A program made the position numbers and the translations under genes. A stretch of DNA of 33,642 nt, from NCBI GenBank assembly GCA_016929905.1, contig JAFGHX010000402.1, forward strand, positions 1 through 33,642. The letters are read 5' to 3'. Source of the stretch: Kiritimatiellia bacterium (GTDB taxonomy: Bacteria > Verrucomicrobiota > Kiritimatiellia > JAFGHX01). Positions 10,355-17,424 of this stretch are shown piece by piece. Within the stretch, counting starts at the first letter, position 1. Each line of letters begins with the position of its first letter. Under the pieces are notes generated by a model, which was given only the letters and a program-made list of their open reading frames with translations, did no database searches and had not been told where the DNA came from.

Positions 10355-12370
10355 ATGACGAAGCGCGAGGCACGGAACCAGGCAACGGGCGACGGATCCC
10401 GGCGGCGCCATGCGCTGGCCGTCGGGATCGGGTTTGTGGGCGCGGTGTTCGTGTGGGTGGTGAGCCCCTACCAGAACACGCTGCTGGGCGACATGGAACT
10501 GGGCGACAGTTACATGTCGATCTACGCCATGTTCGTCGTGTTGCTGCTCGTGCTGGCCGTGAACCCGGCGCTGCGCCTGCTGCGCGCGGGCCTGGCGCTC
10601 GACCACAAGCAGCTCGGTGTGATTCTGGGCATGATGCTGATCGCGGCGGTCGTTCCTCGCTACGGGTGCCTGGCCCCGATGATGACAGGCATTCCGAGCG
10701 TGGCGGTCGAGGTGCGCGAGAAGGCGTGGCTGGCCGACGCCTACGCCAAGATGAACCTCCCCTCCGGCCTGTTCCCGGACAAGCTCGGCTACGGCGTCGA
10801 GACGCCGGCCATCGACTACCTGCTCACCGAGCTGCCGCCCGGCATGTCCATCCCGTGGCAGGCCTGGCTCCCGCCCCTGCTGCACTGGGGGACACTGCTG
10901 CTGTTCATCTGGCTGATGATGATCGGGCTGGGCTACATCGTCTTCCCGCAATGGCGCCAGAACGAACGGCTGGCTTTTCCTCTGCTCACGGTCTTTCAGG
11001 AAGTCACCCGGGACCCGGCCGAGGGCCGGCGGCTGCCGCCCCTGTTCCGGCAGCGCGTGTTCTGGATCACGGCCGGAGTGGTGTTCGTCCTGCATTTCCT
11101 TCAGGGCGCCTCGGCATACAATCCCGAACGCGTGCCCGCCATCCCGCTGCAGTGGAATCTGAGCGGCCTGTTCACCGAGGATCCGTGGCGGCACTTCCCG
11201 CGCTACATCTATGAGAGCCGCCTCTATTTCGCGTTCGTCGGCATTGCCTTTTTCATGCCGAACCGGATCTCCTTCTCGATCTGGTTCTTCGCCGTCGCCT
11301 ACGCGGTTTATCAGATGGTCTGCGCCATGTACTTCCCGGGCTCGGTGAACGTCTATGCCAGCGTGAACGACCACCGCATGGGCGCCATGTGCATGCTGGC
11401 GGTCTTCATCGTCTGGCTCGGCCGCGCGCACTGGGCGCACGTGTTCCGCTGCCTCGTGCGGCGCGCGCGCCGCGATGAAGACGTCCGGGACCGGACGGCG
11501 GCCTTCCTGTTCCTGACGGGCTGCGCGGGCATCTGGGGCTGGCTGGTCTGGGCCGGCATGCAGCCGCACTGGGCGTTCACGCTGCTGCTGTTCGGCTTCG
11601 TTGTGGCGCTGGTCATCACGCGCATCGTGGCGGAAACGGGTGTGCCGTTCGTGCGGTCCTACTGCGACCACTTCACGCTGCTGGCGCTGGCGCCGACCCA
11701 CCTGATCAGCACGGCGTCCATCTTCCTCTCCTGCGCCGGCGGGTTGTTTTTCTCCATTGCCTCCCGCGTCTGCCCGACGACCATGGCCGTTCACGCGCAG
11801 GGGCTGCAGGAAGACGCGCCGCCAAGCCGCCAGCGCAGCTTCGCCGTCGTGCTGATCGTCACGCTGCTGGCCGGCCTCGTGATCGGCGGCGCGGCGCGCC
11901 TGCATATGCTGTATCGGCACAGCACGTCCCTGGACGACCAGGCCGAGGCGCTCACGGACTGGTCCAACGTGCTCACGCGCCGCTCGTCCGCCGCCATCCA
12001 GGAAAAGATGGCGGGCCAGTTGACGCGGCCGACCTACGGGCGGGTCGGGCACACGCTGTTCGGCGCGGGGCTGGCCGGCGGGCTGCAGTGGGCGTGTCTC
12101 GCCATGCCGAGATGGCCCCTGCATCCGGTCGGGATCCTGATGGCCTACATCTCGTACGGGCGCCGAACCTGGTCCAGCGTCTTCCTCGGCTGGGTCATCA
12201 AACTGCTGCTCGTGCGCTACGGCGGCTCGCGCCTCTATCACGCCGCCCGGCCCGTCTTTCTCGGCCTCATATTGGGTGAGGTCTTCGCAACCGTGTTCTG
12301 GGGCATCGCGCCCGTGGCGCTGCTGCTTCTGGGGCACCCGTATAAGATCGTGCACGTCTTGCCGTTCTGA
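10355..12370 (+). CDS. DUF6785/DUF6784 polytopic membrane protein, paralogue 3
   Basis: A 671-residue polytopic membrane protein of the tandem family. A basic hydrophilic leader (MTKREARNQATGDGSRRR) precedes the first helix. Family blocks are AVNPALRLLRAGLALDHKQL, NERLAFPLLTVFQEV, YNPERVPAIPLQWNLSGLF, FMPNRISFSIWFF, ITRIVAETGVPF and VIKLLLVRYGGSRLYHAARP. The reading frame stays open upstream to a GTG at 10247, which would add 36 residues made of the SSKF repeat. I reject that start because ATG 10355 has a strong gggagaggggcggagg region just upstream. It shares GDMELGDSYMS and GHTLFGAGLAG with paralogue 4, its closest relative by eye, and the two are 18 bases apart. They are surely co-transcribed. 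Confidence 0.87.
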   Translation: MTKREARNQATGDGSRRRHALAVGIGFVGAVFVWVVSPYQNTLLGDMELGDSYMSIYAMFVVLLLVLAVNPALRLLRAGLALDHKQLGVILGMMLIAAVVPRYGCLAPMMTGIPSVAVEVREKAWLADAYAKMNLPSGLFPDKLGYGVETPAIDYLLTELPPGMSIPWQAWLPPLLHWGTLLLFIWLMMIGLGYIVFPQWRQNERLAFPLLTVFQEVTRDPAEGRRLPPLFRQRVFWITAGVVFVLHFLQGASAYNPERVPAIPLQWNLSGLFTEDPWRHFPRYIYESRLYFAFVGIAFFMPNRISFSIWFFAVAYAVYQMVCAMYFPGSVNVYASVNDHRMGAMCMLAVFIVWLGRAHWAHVFRCLVRRARRDEDVRDRTAAFLFLTGCAGIWGWLVWAGMQPHWAFTLLLFGFVVALVITRIVAETGVPFVRSYCDHFTLLALAPTHLISTASIFLSCAGGLFFSIASRVCPTTMAVHAQGLQEDAPPSRQRSFAVVLIVTLLAGLVIGGAARLHMLYRHSTSLDDQAEALTDWSNVLTRRSSAAIQEKMAGQLTRPTYGRVGHTLFGAGLAGGLQWACLAMPRWPLHPVGILMAYISYGRRTWSSVFLGWVIKLLLVRYGGSRLYHAARPVFLGLILGEVFATVFWGIAPVALLLLGHPYKIVHVLPF

Positions 12371-12388
12371 CGCGAACGGAGTGAGCAC

Positions 12389-14398
12389 ATGACGCAAGCA
12401 GAACCTGCCCGTGACGGCGCAAGCGACTCCGCGCCCCGCTACCTCGCGGCGATTGCGATCGGCGCGATGGGCTCGGCCTTCATCTGGATCATCCACCCCT
12501 ACAATAACGTCCTGCTCGGCAATTCGGAGCTGGGCGACAGCTTCGTGTCGCTGTACGCCGTCTGCATCACGCTGGTGCTCGCCCTGGCCGTGAACCCGCT
12601 GCTCAGACGGGTCGCACCCGGCCTCGTGCTCGATCACCGGCAGCTCGGCGCGATTCTGGGCATGATGCTGATCGCGTCCGTCTTGCCGCGCTACGGGTGC
12701 CTGGGCCCGATGACGCTCGGCATTGCCAACGTGGCGGTCGAGGTTCGGGAACAGGCGTGGCTGGCCGACGTCTACGCGCAGATGCACCTGCCCGGCGCCC
12801 TGTTTCCCGACGCGCTCGGCTACGGCCTGGCCACGCCGGCTGTCGACTACCTGCTGACCGAACTGCCGCCGGGCGCCCCGGTTCCGTGGGCGGCATGGCT
12901 GGGCCCGCTGTTCGCCTGGGGCACGCTGCTTCTGTTCATCTGGATGATGATGGTGGGGCTGGCCTTCATCGTGTTCCCGCAATGGCGGCGCAACGAGCGG
13001 CTGGCCTTCCCCCTGCTGACGGTCTTCGGCGAGATCACCCGCGAGCCCGAACCCGGCCGGCTGCTGCCGCCCCTGTTTGGCACCCGCACCTTCTGGATCC
13101 CCGCCGGCGTGGTGCTGCTGCTGCATCTGCTGGCCGGCGCCGCGGAATACAACCCGGAGAAAGTCCCGGCTATCCCGCTGAGCTGGGACCTCAGCACGCT
13201 CTTCACCGAGGACCCCTGGCGGTTCCTGCCCTGGTTCATCAAGCGCGGCCGGCTCTATTTCGCCTTCATCGGGATTGCCTTCTTCATGCCGAACCGCATC
13301 TCGTTCTCCATCTGGTTCTTCGCCCTGGCCTATGCCGCCTACCAGGTCACGTGCGGCATGTACGTCCCGGCCATGCCGGTCTGGGCGACGATCGGGGACC
13401 ACCGCACGGGAGCCATGATCGCGCTGGCCGCCTTCATTCTGTGGCTGGGCCGCGCGCACTGGGCCCGCGTGTTCCGCTGCATGGTCCGGCGCGACAAGAC
13501 CGAGGAAGCGAGGCGTGACCGGACGGCGGGCTACATGTTCGCGATCGGCTGCATCGGGGCGTGGCTGTGGCTGATCCGGGCCGGCATGCAGGCGCACTGG
13601 GCGCTGACGCTGCTGCTGTTCGGGTTCGTCGTCATGCTGGTCATCACGCGGATCGTGGCGGAAACCGGGGTCCCGTTCATGCGCACCTACAGCCAGCACT
13701 TCACCCTGATGAGCCTGGCCCCGACGGCCTGGATCAGCGCGGCGTCGGTCTTTTTCTCGCACATCGGGCGGCTGATCTTCTCCGTGCCGTCGCGCGTGTG
13801 CGCCACGACGATGGCCCTTCACGCGCAGGGCCTGCAGGAAGATACGCCGCCGCGGCGGCAGCGGTCGTTCGCCGTTGTGCTGGTGGTCACGATGCTGGCC
13901 GGCCTCGTGATCGGCGGCGCGGCGCGCCTCAATGTCTTCTACCACCACAGTACATCGCTCGACGAACGCAGCAGGCCGCTCAACGACTGGAGTACGATTC
14001 TGACCGGGAACACGACTCGCTCGCTGCGGGAAAAGGCGGCCGGCCAGATCACGCATCCCACCTACAACCGGCTCGGCCATACGCTTTTTGGAGCCGGCCT
14101 GGCCGGCGCGCTGGAGTGGGCCTGCCTCGCCATGCCTAAATGGCCGCTGCACCCGGTCGGAATCGTGATGGCCTACATCTCCTACGGTGGCCGCACCTGG
14201 TTCAGCATCTTCCTCGGCTGGGTCATCAAGCTGCTGCTCGTCCGCTACGGCGGCTCGCGCCTGTACCACGCGGCGCGGCCGGCGTTCCTCGGGCTGATCT
14301 TCGGCGAAATCTTCGCGACCGCCTTCTGGGGCGCCGTGCCGGCCGTCATGCTCCTGTTCGGCCAGCCGTTCAAGGCGGTGCACGTGTTGCCGTTCTGA
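12389..14398 (+). CDS. DUF6785/DUF6784 polytopic membrane protein, paralogue 4
   Basis: A 669-residue membrane protein, closest by eye to paralogue 3 over its whole length. Family blocks are AVNPLLRRVAPGLVLDHRQL, NERLAFPLLTVFGEI, YNPEKVPAIPLSWDLSTLF, FMPNRISFSIWFF, ITRIVAETGVPFMRTY and VIKLLLVRYGGSRLYHAARP. ATG 12389 is supported by GGAG about 7 bases upstream, and the hydrophilic leader (MTQAEPARDGASDSAPR) matches the length of its neighbours. The gene is followed by a repeat-bounded GxxExxY gene that separates it from paralogue 5. The opposite strand is open over most of paralogues 2 to 4, but that translation is Arg/His/Gln-rich and has no domain, so it is a codon-bias artefact. Confidence 0.87.
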   Translation: MTQAEPARDGASDSAPRYLAAIAIGAMGSAFIWIIHPYNNVLLGNSELGDSFVSLYAVCITLVLALAVNPLLRRVAPGLVLDHRQLGAILGMMLIASVLPRYGCLGPMTLGIANVAVEVREQAWLADVYAQMHLPGALFPDALGYGLATPAVDYLLTELPPGAPVPWAAWLGPLFAWGTLLLFIWMMMVGLAFIVFPQWRRNERLAFPLLTVFGEITREPEPGRLLPPLFGTRTFWIPAGVVLLLHLLAGAAEYNPEKVPAIPLSWDLSTLFTEDPWRFLPWFIKRGRLYFAFIGIAFFMPNRISFSIWFFALAYAAYQVTCGMYVPAMPVWATIGDHRTGAMIALAAFILWLGRAHWARVFRCMVRRDKTEEARRDRTAGYMFAIGCIGAWLWLIRAGMQAHWALTLLLFGFVVMLVITRIVAETGVPFMRTYSQHFTLMSLAPTAWISAASVFFSHIGRLIFSVPSRVCATTMALHAQGLQEDTPPRRQRSFAVVLVVTMLAGLVIGGAARLNVFYHHSTSLDERSRPLNDWSTILTGNTTRSLREKAAGQITHPTYNRLGHTLFGAGLAGALEWACLAMPKWPLHPVGIVMAYISYGGRTWFSIFLGWVIKLLLVRYGGSRLYHAARPAFLGLIFGEIFATAFWGAVPAVMLLFGQPFKAVHVLPF

Positions 14399-14418
14399 CG
14401 ACGGAGGCCGCAAGAGTC

Positions 14419-14473
14419 TTCCAGCGGATGTCGCAGATCCGCCCGCGGCGGAAATGCACGGCAGCGGATGGGG
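14419..14473. repeat. left repeat arms bracketing the GxxExxY gene
   Basis: ttccagcggatg at 14419-14430 and acggcagcggatgggg at 14458-14473. Both recur in perfect inverted orientation on the far side of the gene, at 15140-15151 (12 bp) and 15119-15134 (16 bp). They share the cagcggatg core of the 41-bp repeats at the two ends of the window. Confidence 0.85.
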
Positions 14474-14484
14474 AGGGACATGGT

Positions 14485-14532
14485 TTGACAGAGCTACTGC
14501 ATAAGGAACTCACACAGAAGATAATGATCTAA
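14485..14532 (+). pseudogene. N-terminal remnant of a GxxExxY protein
   Basis: Read from the TTG at 14485, this encodes LTELLHKELTQKIMI and then a TAA stop at 14530-14532. The pattern ELL..ELT.KI is the usual beginning of GxxExxY proteins. The next gene continues the family from about its middle, in another frame. This is therefore most simply the stub left after an internal deletion removed the rest of the first half. A downstream ATG overlaps the stop (TAATG). Confidence 0.6.
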
Positions 14533-15116
14533 TGGTTGAGGACACCGTGATCCTCGAGCTCAAGCATCTGCAGGGAAGTTTGCCTCCAGCCAGCTTCGCG
14601 CAAATCATCACCTACTTGAAATTCTGGAAGAAGGATCTCGGCATGTTGCTCAATTTCGGCCTGGGTCGCCTTCGGTTTGAGCGTGTCCCCTACACGCCCA
14701 AGGAAGGCGAACTCAAGAGGGTCGGTCTCTGGAGCAGGCTGGGCGAACACGAACGCGAGATATGCCAAGAGGTGGAGAAGACATGCGAGTCAATCCTGCG
14801 GGACCACGGACTGGGGTACGTCGGGAAGACGTATCACGGGGCACTCAGGGCCCGACTCAACCATGCGGGGCTCAACCCGACAAGACCACGGGTCAATCTG
14901 AAGTTCAAGGATATCGAACTTGGCACCCGGGAGATCAACGCCAGCCTACTGGACAATCGCATCCTCTTGGTTGTAACCGGCCTGTACGATTCAACCACCA
15001 CAGCCGATCTGGCCCGTACAATCGCCTACATGCGACAAAAGAATCTCACAGCCGGCCTTCTTGTTAACTTCGGCAAACGGGAAGTCCATCTTAGGGCAGT
15101 GGTTCATCGACAATAG
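14532..15116 (+). CDS. tandem GxxExxY-family protein, first repeat truncated
   Basis: A 194-residue soluble protein made of one and a half GxxExxY units. The family is a nuclease-like fold of unknown role, often found near mobile DNA. Residues 1-50 are the C-terminal half of a unit: ILELKHLQGSLPP, ITYLKFWKKDLGMLLNFG. Residues about 75-194 are a complete second unit: GLGYVGKTYHGALRARL, NLKFKDIELGTREINASLL, IAYMRQKNLTAGLLVNFG. In single-domain members the first block follows a GxxExxY motif. Here the motif of unit 2 is changed to GYVGKTY, with Glu replaced by Gly-Lys. Base composition is less GC-rich than the flanking membrane-protein genes, and inverted repeats bracket the gene, so it was probably acquired. 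It splits paralogues 4 and 5. Whether the shortened product is functional is unclear. Confidence 0.7.
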   Translation: MVEDTVILELKHLQGSLPPASFAQIITYLKFWKKDLGMLLNFGLGRLRFERVPYTPKEGELKRVGLWSRLGEHEREICQEVEKTCESILRDHGLGYVGKTYHGALRARLNHAGLNPTRPRVNLKFKDIELGTREINASLLDNRILLVVTGLYDSTTTADLARTIAYMRQKNLTAGLLVNFGKREVHLRAVVHRQ

Positions 15117-15118
15117 AC

Positions 15119-15170
15119 CCCCATCCGCTGCCGTCCATTCATCCGCTGGAAACCTCTTCCCCCATCCGCT
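15119..15170. repeat. right repeat arms bracketing the GxxExxY gene
   Basis: ccccatccgctgccgt at 15119-15134 and catccgctggaa at 15140-15151 are the perfect inverse of the left arms. A further ccccatccgc copy ends near 15170 and runs into a T-tract. The stretch 15122-15149 is identical to bases 1-28 of the window. Confidence 0.88.
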
Positions 15171-15228
15171 TTTTTATTGGCGTTCTCCCTCCCGCCGCCG
15201 TATCATCCGCGGGAGGGGGGTATCAGGG

Positions 15229-17247
15229 ATGGACGAACGTTCAAGTCAAAAGGGCGGTGCCTCGGGCTCCACGACTTCACGCCGTCGATATCTCCTGGCC
15301 ATTCTCCTCGGATTCGTCGGGGCGCTGTTTATCTGGATCGTGACGCCCTACAACAACCTCGTCGTGGGCAACCGGGGCATCGGCGACAGCTATCTGCCGG
15401 TCTACGCGATGTTCGTGACGCTGCTGCTCATTCTGCTGATCAATCCGCTGCTGAGACGGTTTGCGCGCCCGCTGGCGCTTGAACGCGGCCAGCTTGCCGT
15501 CATCCTCGCCATCCTGCTGGTGGCCTGCTCCATTCCGGGTTACGGGCTCCTGCGCACGCTGCCGTACAACCTGGCCCAGATCGCGCTCGATGTGCGCGAA
15601 AACGCGGCGCTGGCAAAGGAATACGAGGGCATGAACCTGTCCCCGAAGCTGTTCCCGGACAAGATCGGCTACGCACTCGATACGCCGGCCTCCGACCGGA
15701 TGATGGGCGAGCTGATGCCCGGCGAATCCATCCCCTGGGGCGCGTGGGTGTGGCCGCTCTGCGTCTGGAGCGTGCTGCTGCTCAGCCTCTGGATGATGAT
15801 GATCGGCCTGGCGGTCATCGTCTTCCCGCAGTGGCGCCACAACGAGCGGCTCGCCTTCCCGCTGCTGACGGTGTACCAGCACGTGCTCGAACAGCCGCGG
15901 CAGGGCCGGCTGTTGCCGCCCCTGTTCCGCTGCCGCACGTTCTGGATAACGGCGGGCATCGTCTTTGTTCTGCATGCGATGCAGGGCGCCGCCGAGTATA
16001 ACCCGGAGAAGGTGCCGGCCATCCCGCTGCACTGGGACCTGGGCGGCCTGTTCACCGAGGAACCATGGAACCACCTGCCGTCCTTCATCTACCGGCAGCG
16101 CCTGTACTTCGCCTTTATCGGGATCGCCTATTTCATGCCGAATCGGATCTCGTTCTCCATCTGGTTCTTCGCTCTGGCCTATGCGGCCTACCAGATGCTC
16201 GGCAGCGCCTATTTCCCGCCGTTCCAGTACGGCAGCATCAGCGACCATCGCATGGGCGCCATGCTGGCGCTGGCCGTGTTCATCCTATGGCTCGGCCGCG
16301 CGCAGTGGGCGCGCGTGTTCGGGTGTCTGGTCCGGCGGGCACGATCGGACGAAGACCGGCGCGACCGGGCCGGCGCCGCCCTGTTTGCGCTGGGCTCGAT
16401 CGGCATTTTCGCCTGGCTGGTCTGGGCCGGGATGCAGCCGGGCTGGGCGCTGATGCTGCTCGGGTTCGGATTCGTGGCGTGCCTGGTCATCACGCGCATC
16501 GTGTGCGAGACCGGCGTCCCTTTCATACGCACCTACAGCGACCCGTTCACGCTGATGGCGCTGGCGCCTACCGCCTGGATCAAAGCCGCCTCGCTCTTCT
16601 TCTCGTTCATCGGGTATCTGGTGTTCAGCATGCACTCGCGCACCTGCGCCACGACCATGGCGACGCACGGGCTGGGCCTGAACGAAGAGATCTCCGCGCG
16701 GCGCCAGCGGCAGCTCACCTTCATCCTCGTCGCCACGCTCGTCATGGGGGTCGTCGTGTGCGGGGCGGCGCACCTGCACGCGGCCTATCATCACGGCATG
16801 TCGCTCGACGGCGTCGACCAACCGCTGAACGGAGGCTACGCCCGGATCGTCAGCAACTGGTCGTCGCGGCCGTTGCTGGAACGGGCCGCCGGCCAGATCA
16901 GCCGGCCGACCTATAACCGGCCCGGCCACATCGCGTTCGGGGCCGCGTTGGCCGGCGGGCTGCAGTGGGCGTGCCTGGCCATTCCGCGATGGCCGCTTCA
17001 CCCGGTCGGGATCATGATGGCGTATATCTCCTACGGCCAGCGCACCTGGTTCAGCATTCTGCTCGGCTGGCTGATCAAGACGCTATTGGTTCGCTACGGC
17101 GGTTCCCGGCTGTATCATGCCGCCCGGCCCGCCTTTCTGGGCCTCGTTCTCGGGGAGGTGTTCGCGGCCCTCTTCTGGGGGGTCATGCCCGCCGTCCTGC
17201 TTGCGCTCGGCGTACAGTACAGGATATTCGACGTGCTGCCGTTCTGA
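15229..17247 (+). CDS. DUF6785/DUF6784 polytopic membrane protein, paralogue 5
   Basis: A 672-residue membrane protein of the tandem family. The leader MDERSSQKGGASGSTTSRRR is followed by the first helix. Family blocks are LINPLLRRFARPLALERGQL, NERLAFPLLTVYQHVL, YNPEKVPAIPLHWDLGGLF, FMPNRISFSIWFF, ITRIVCETGVPFIRTY (Cys where the other four have Ala) and LIKTLLVRYGGSRLYHAARP. The frame is open upstream to 15061, inside the preceding gene, but ATG 15229 has a gggagggggg ribosome-binding region and matches the start of the family. It combines features of both sub-groups: GNRGIGDSYLPVYA, and an end like paralogues 3 and 4. It is followed by a perfect 21-bp hairpin, then the giant permease. Confidence 0.87.
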   Translation: MDERSSQKGGASGSTTSRRRYLLAILLGFVGALFIWIVTPYNNLVVGNRGIGDSYLPVYAMFVTLLLILLINPLLRRFARPLALERGQLAVILAILLVACSIPGYGLLRTLPYNLAQIALDVRENAALAKEYEGMNLSPKLFPDKIGYALDTPASDRMMGELMPGESIPWGAWVWPLCVWSVLLLSLWMMMIGLAVIVFPQWRHNERLAFPLLTVYQHVLEQPRQGRLLPPLFRCRTFWITAGIVFVLHAMQGAAEYNPEKVPAIPLHWDLGGLFTEEPWNHLPSFIYRQRLYFAFIGIAYFMPNRISFSIWFFALAYAAYQMLGSAYFPPFQYGSISDHRMGAMLALAVFILWLGRAQWARVFGCLVRRARSDEDRRDRAGAALFALGSIGIFAWLVWAGMQPGWALMLLGFGFVACLVITRIVCETGVPFIRTYSDPFTLMALAPTAWIKAASLFFSFIGYLVFSMHSRTCATTMATHGLGLNEEISARRQRQLTFILVATLVMGVVVCGAAHLHAAYHHGMSLDGVDQPLNGGYARIVSNWSSRPLLERAAGQISRPTYNRPGHIAFGAALAGGLQWACLAIPRWPLHPVGIMMAYISYGQRTWFSILLGWLIKTLLVRYGGSRLYHAARPAFLGLVLGEVFAALFWGVMPAVLLALGVQYRIFDVLPF

Positions 17248-17250
17248 TGA

Positions 17251-17319
17251 ACTTGCTCGAGAACTTACTCGCGAACTTAACTCGAAAACTCGGGTTCCCG
17301 AGTAAGTTCTCGAGCAAGT
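17251..17319. repeat. 21-bp perfect inverted repeat built from the 12-bp ctcgag unit
   Basis: The left arm 17251-17271 and right arm 17299-17319 are exact reverse complements over 21 bases. The loop holds degenerate units and a small ctcggg/cccgag palindrome. The right arm reads cgagtaagtt ctcgagcaag, the same units as the tandem array at 10250-10335. It lies four bases after the stop of paralogue 5. It could act as an mRNA end or processing structure but has no T-tract. The rest of the gap, 17320-17424, holds only a weak promoter-like pair (TTGCAT 17362, TATAGG 17383). Confidence 0.92.
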
Positions 17320-17424
17320 CGAGGAGAAAGGGGGAAACGGCGGTGGCCGTGGCCGGCACTCTTGCATTTGCCGGGGAAACACTATAGGATTTTCTGCGTC
17401 TTGACGGTCTGGGAACCAGTTCCA

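Noticed and set aside
10226..14413. Very long open frame on the minus strand (1395 codons)
   Set aside because: It lies antisense to DUF6785 paralogues 3 and 4 and is Arg/His/Gln-rich with no domain. High GC at third codon positions removes stops on the opposite strand. The plus-strand genes have family motifs and ribosome-binding sites.
17251..17319. Rho-independent terminator after paralogue 5
   Set aside because: The hairpin is perfect but has a 27-base loop and no T-tract, and its arms are units of a repeat family. An mRNA-processing or neutral role is as likely.
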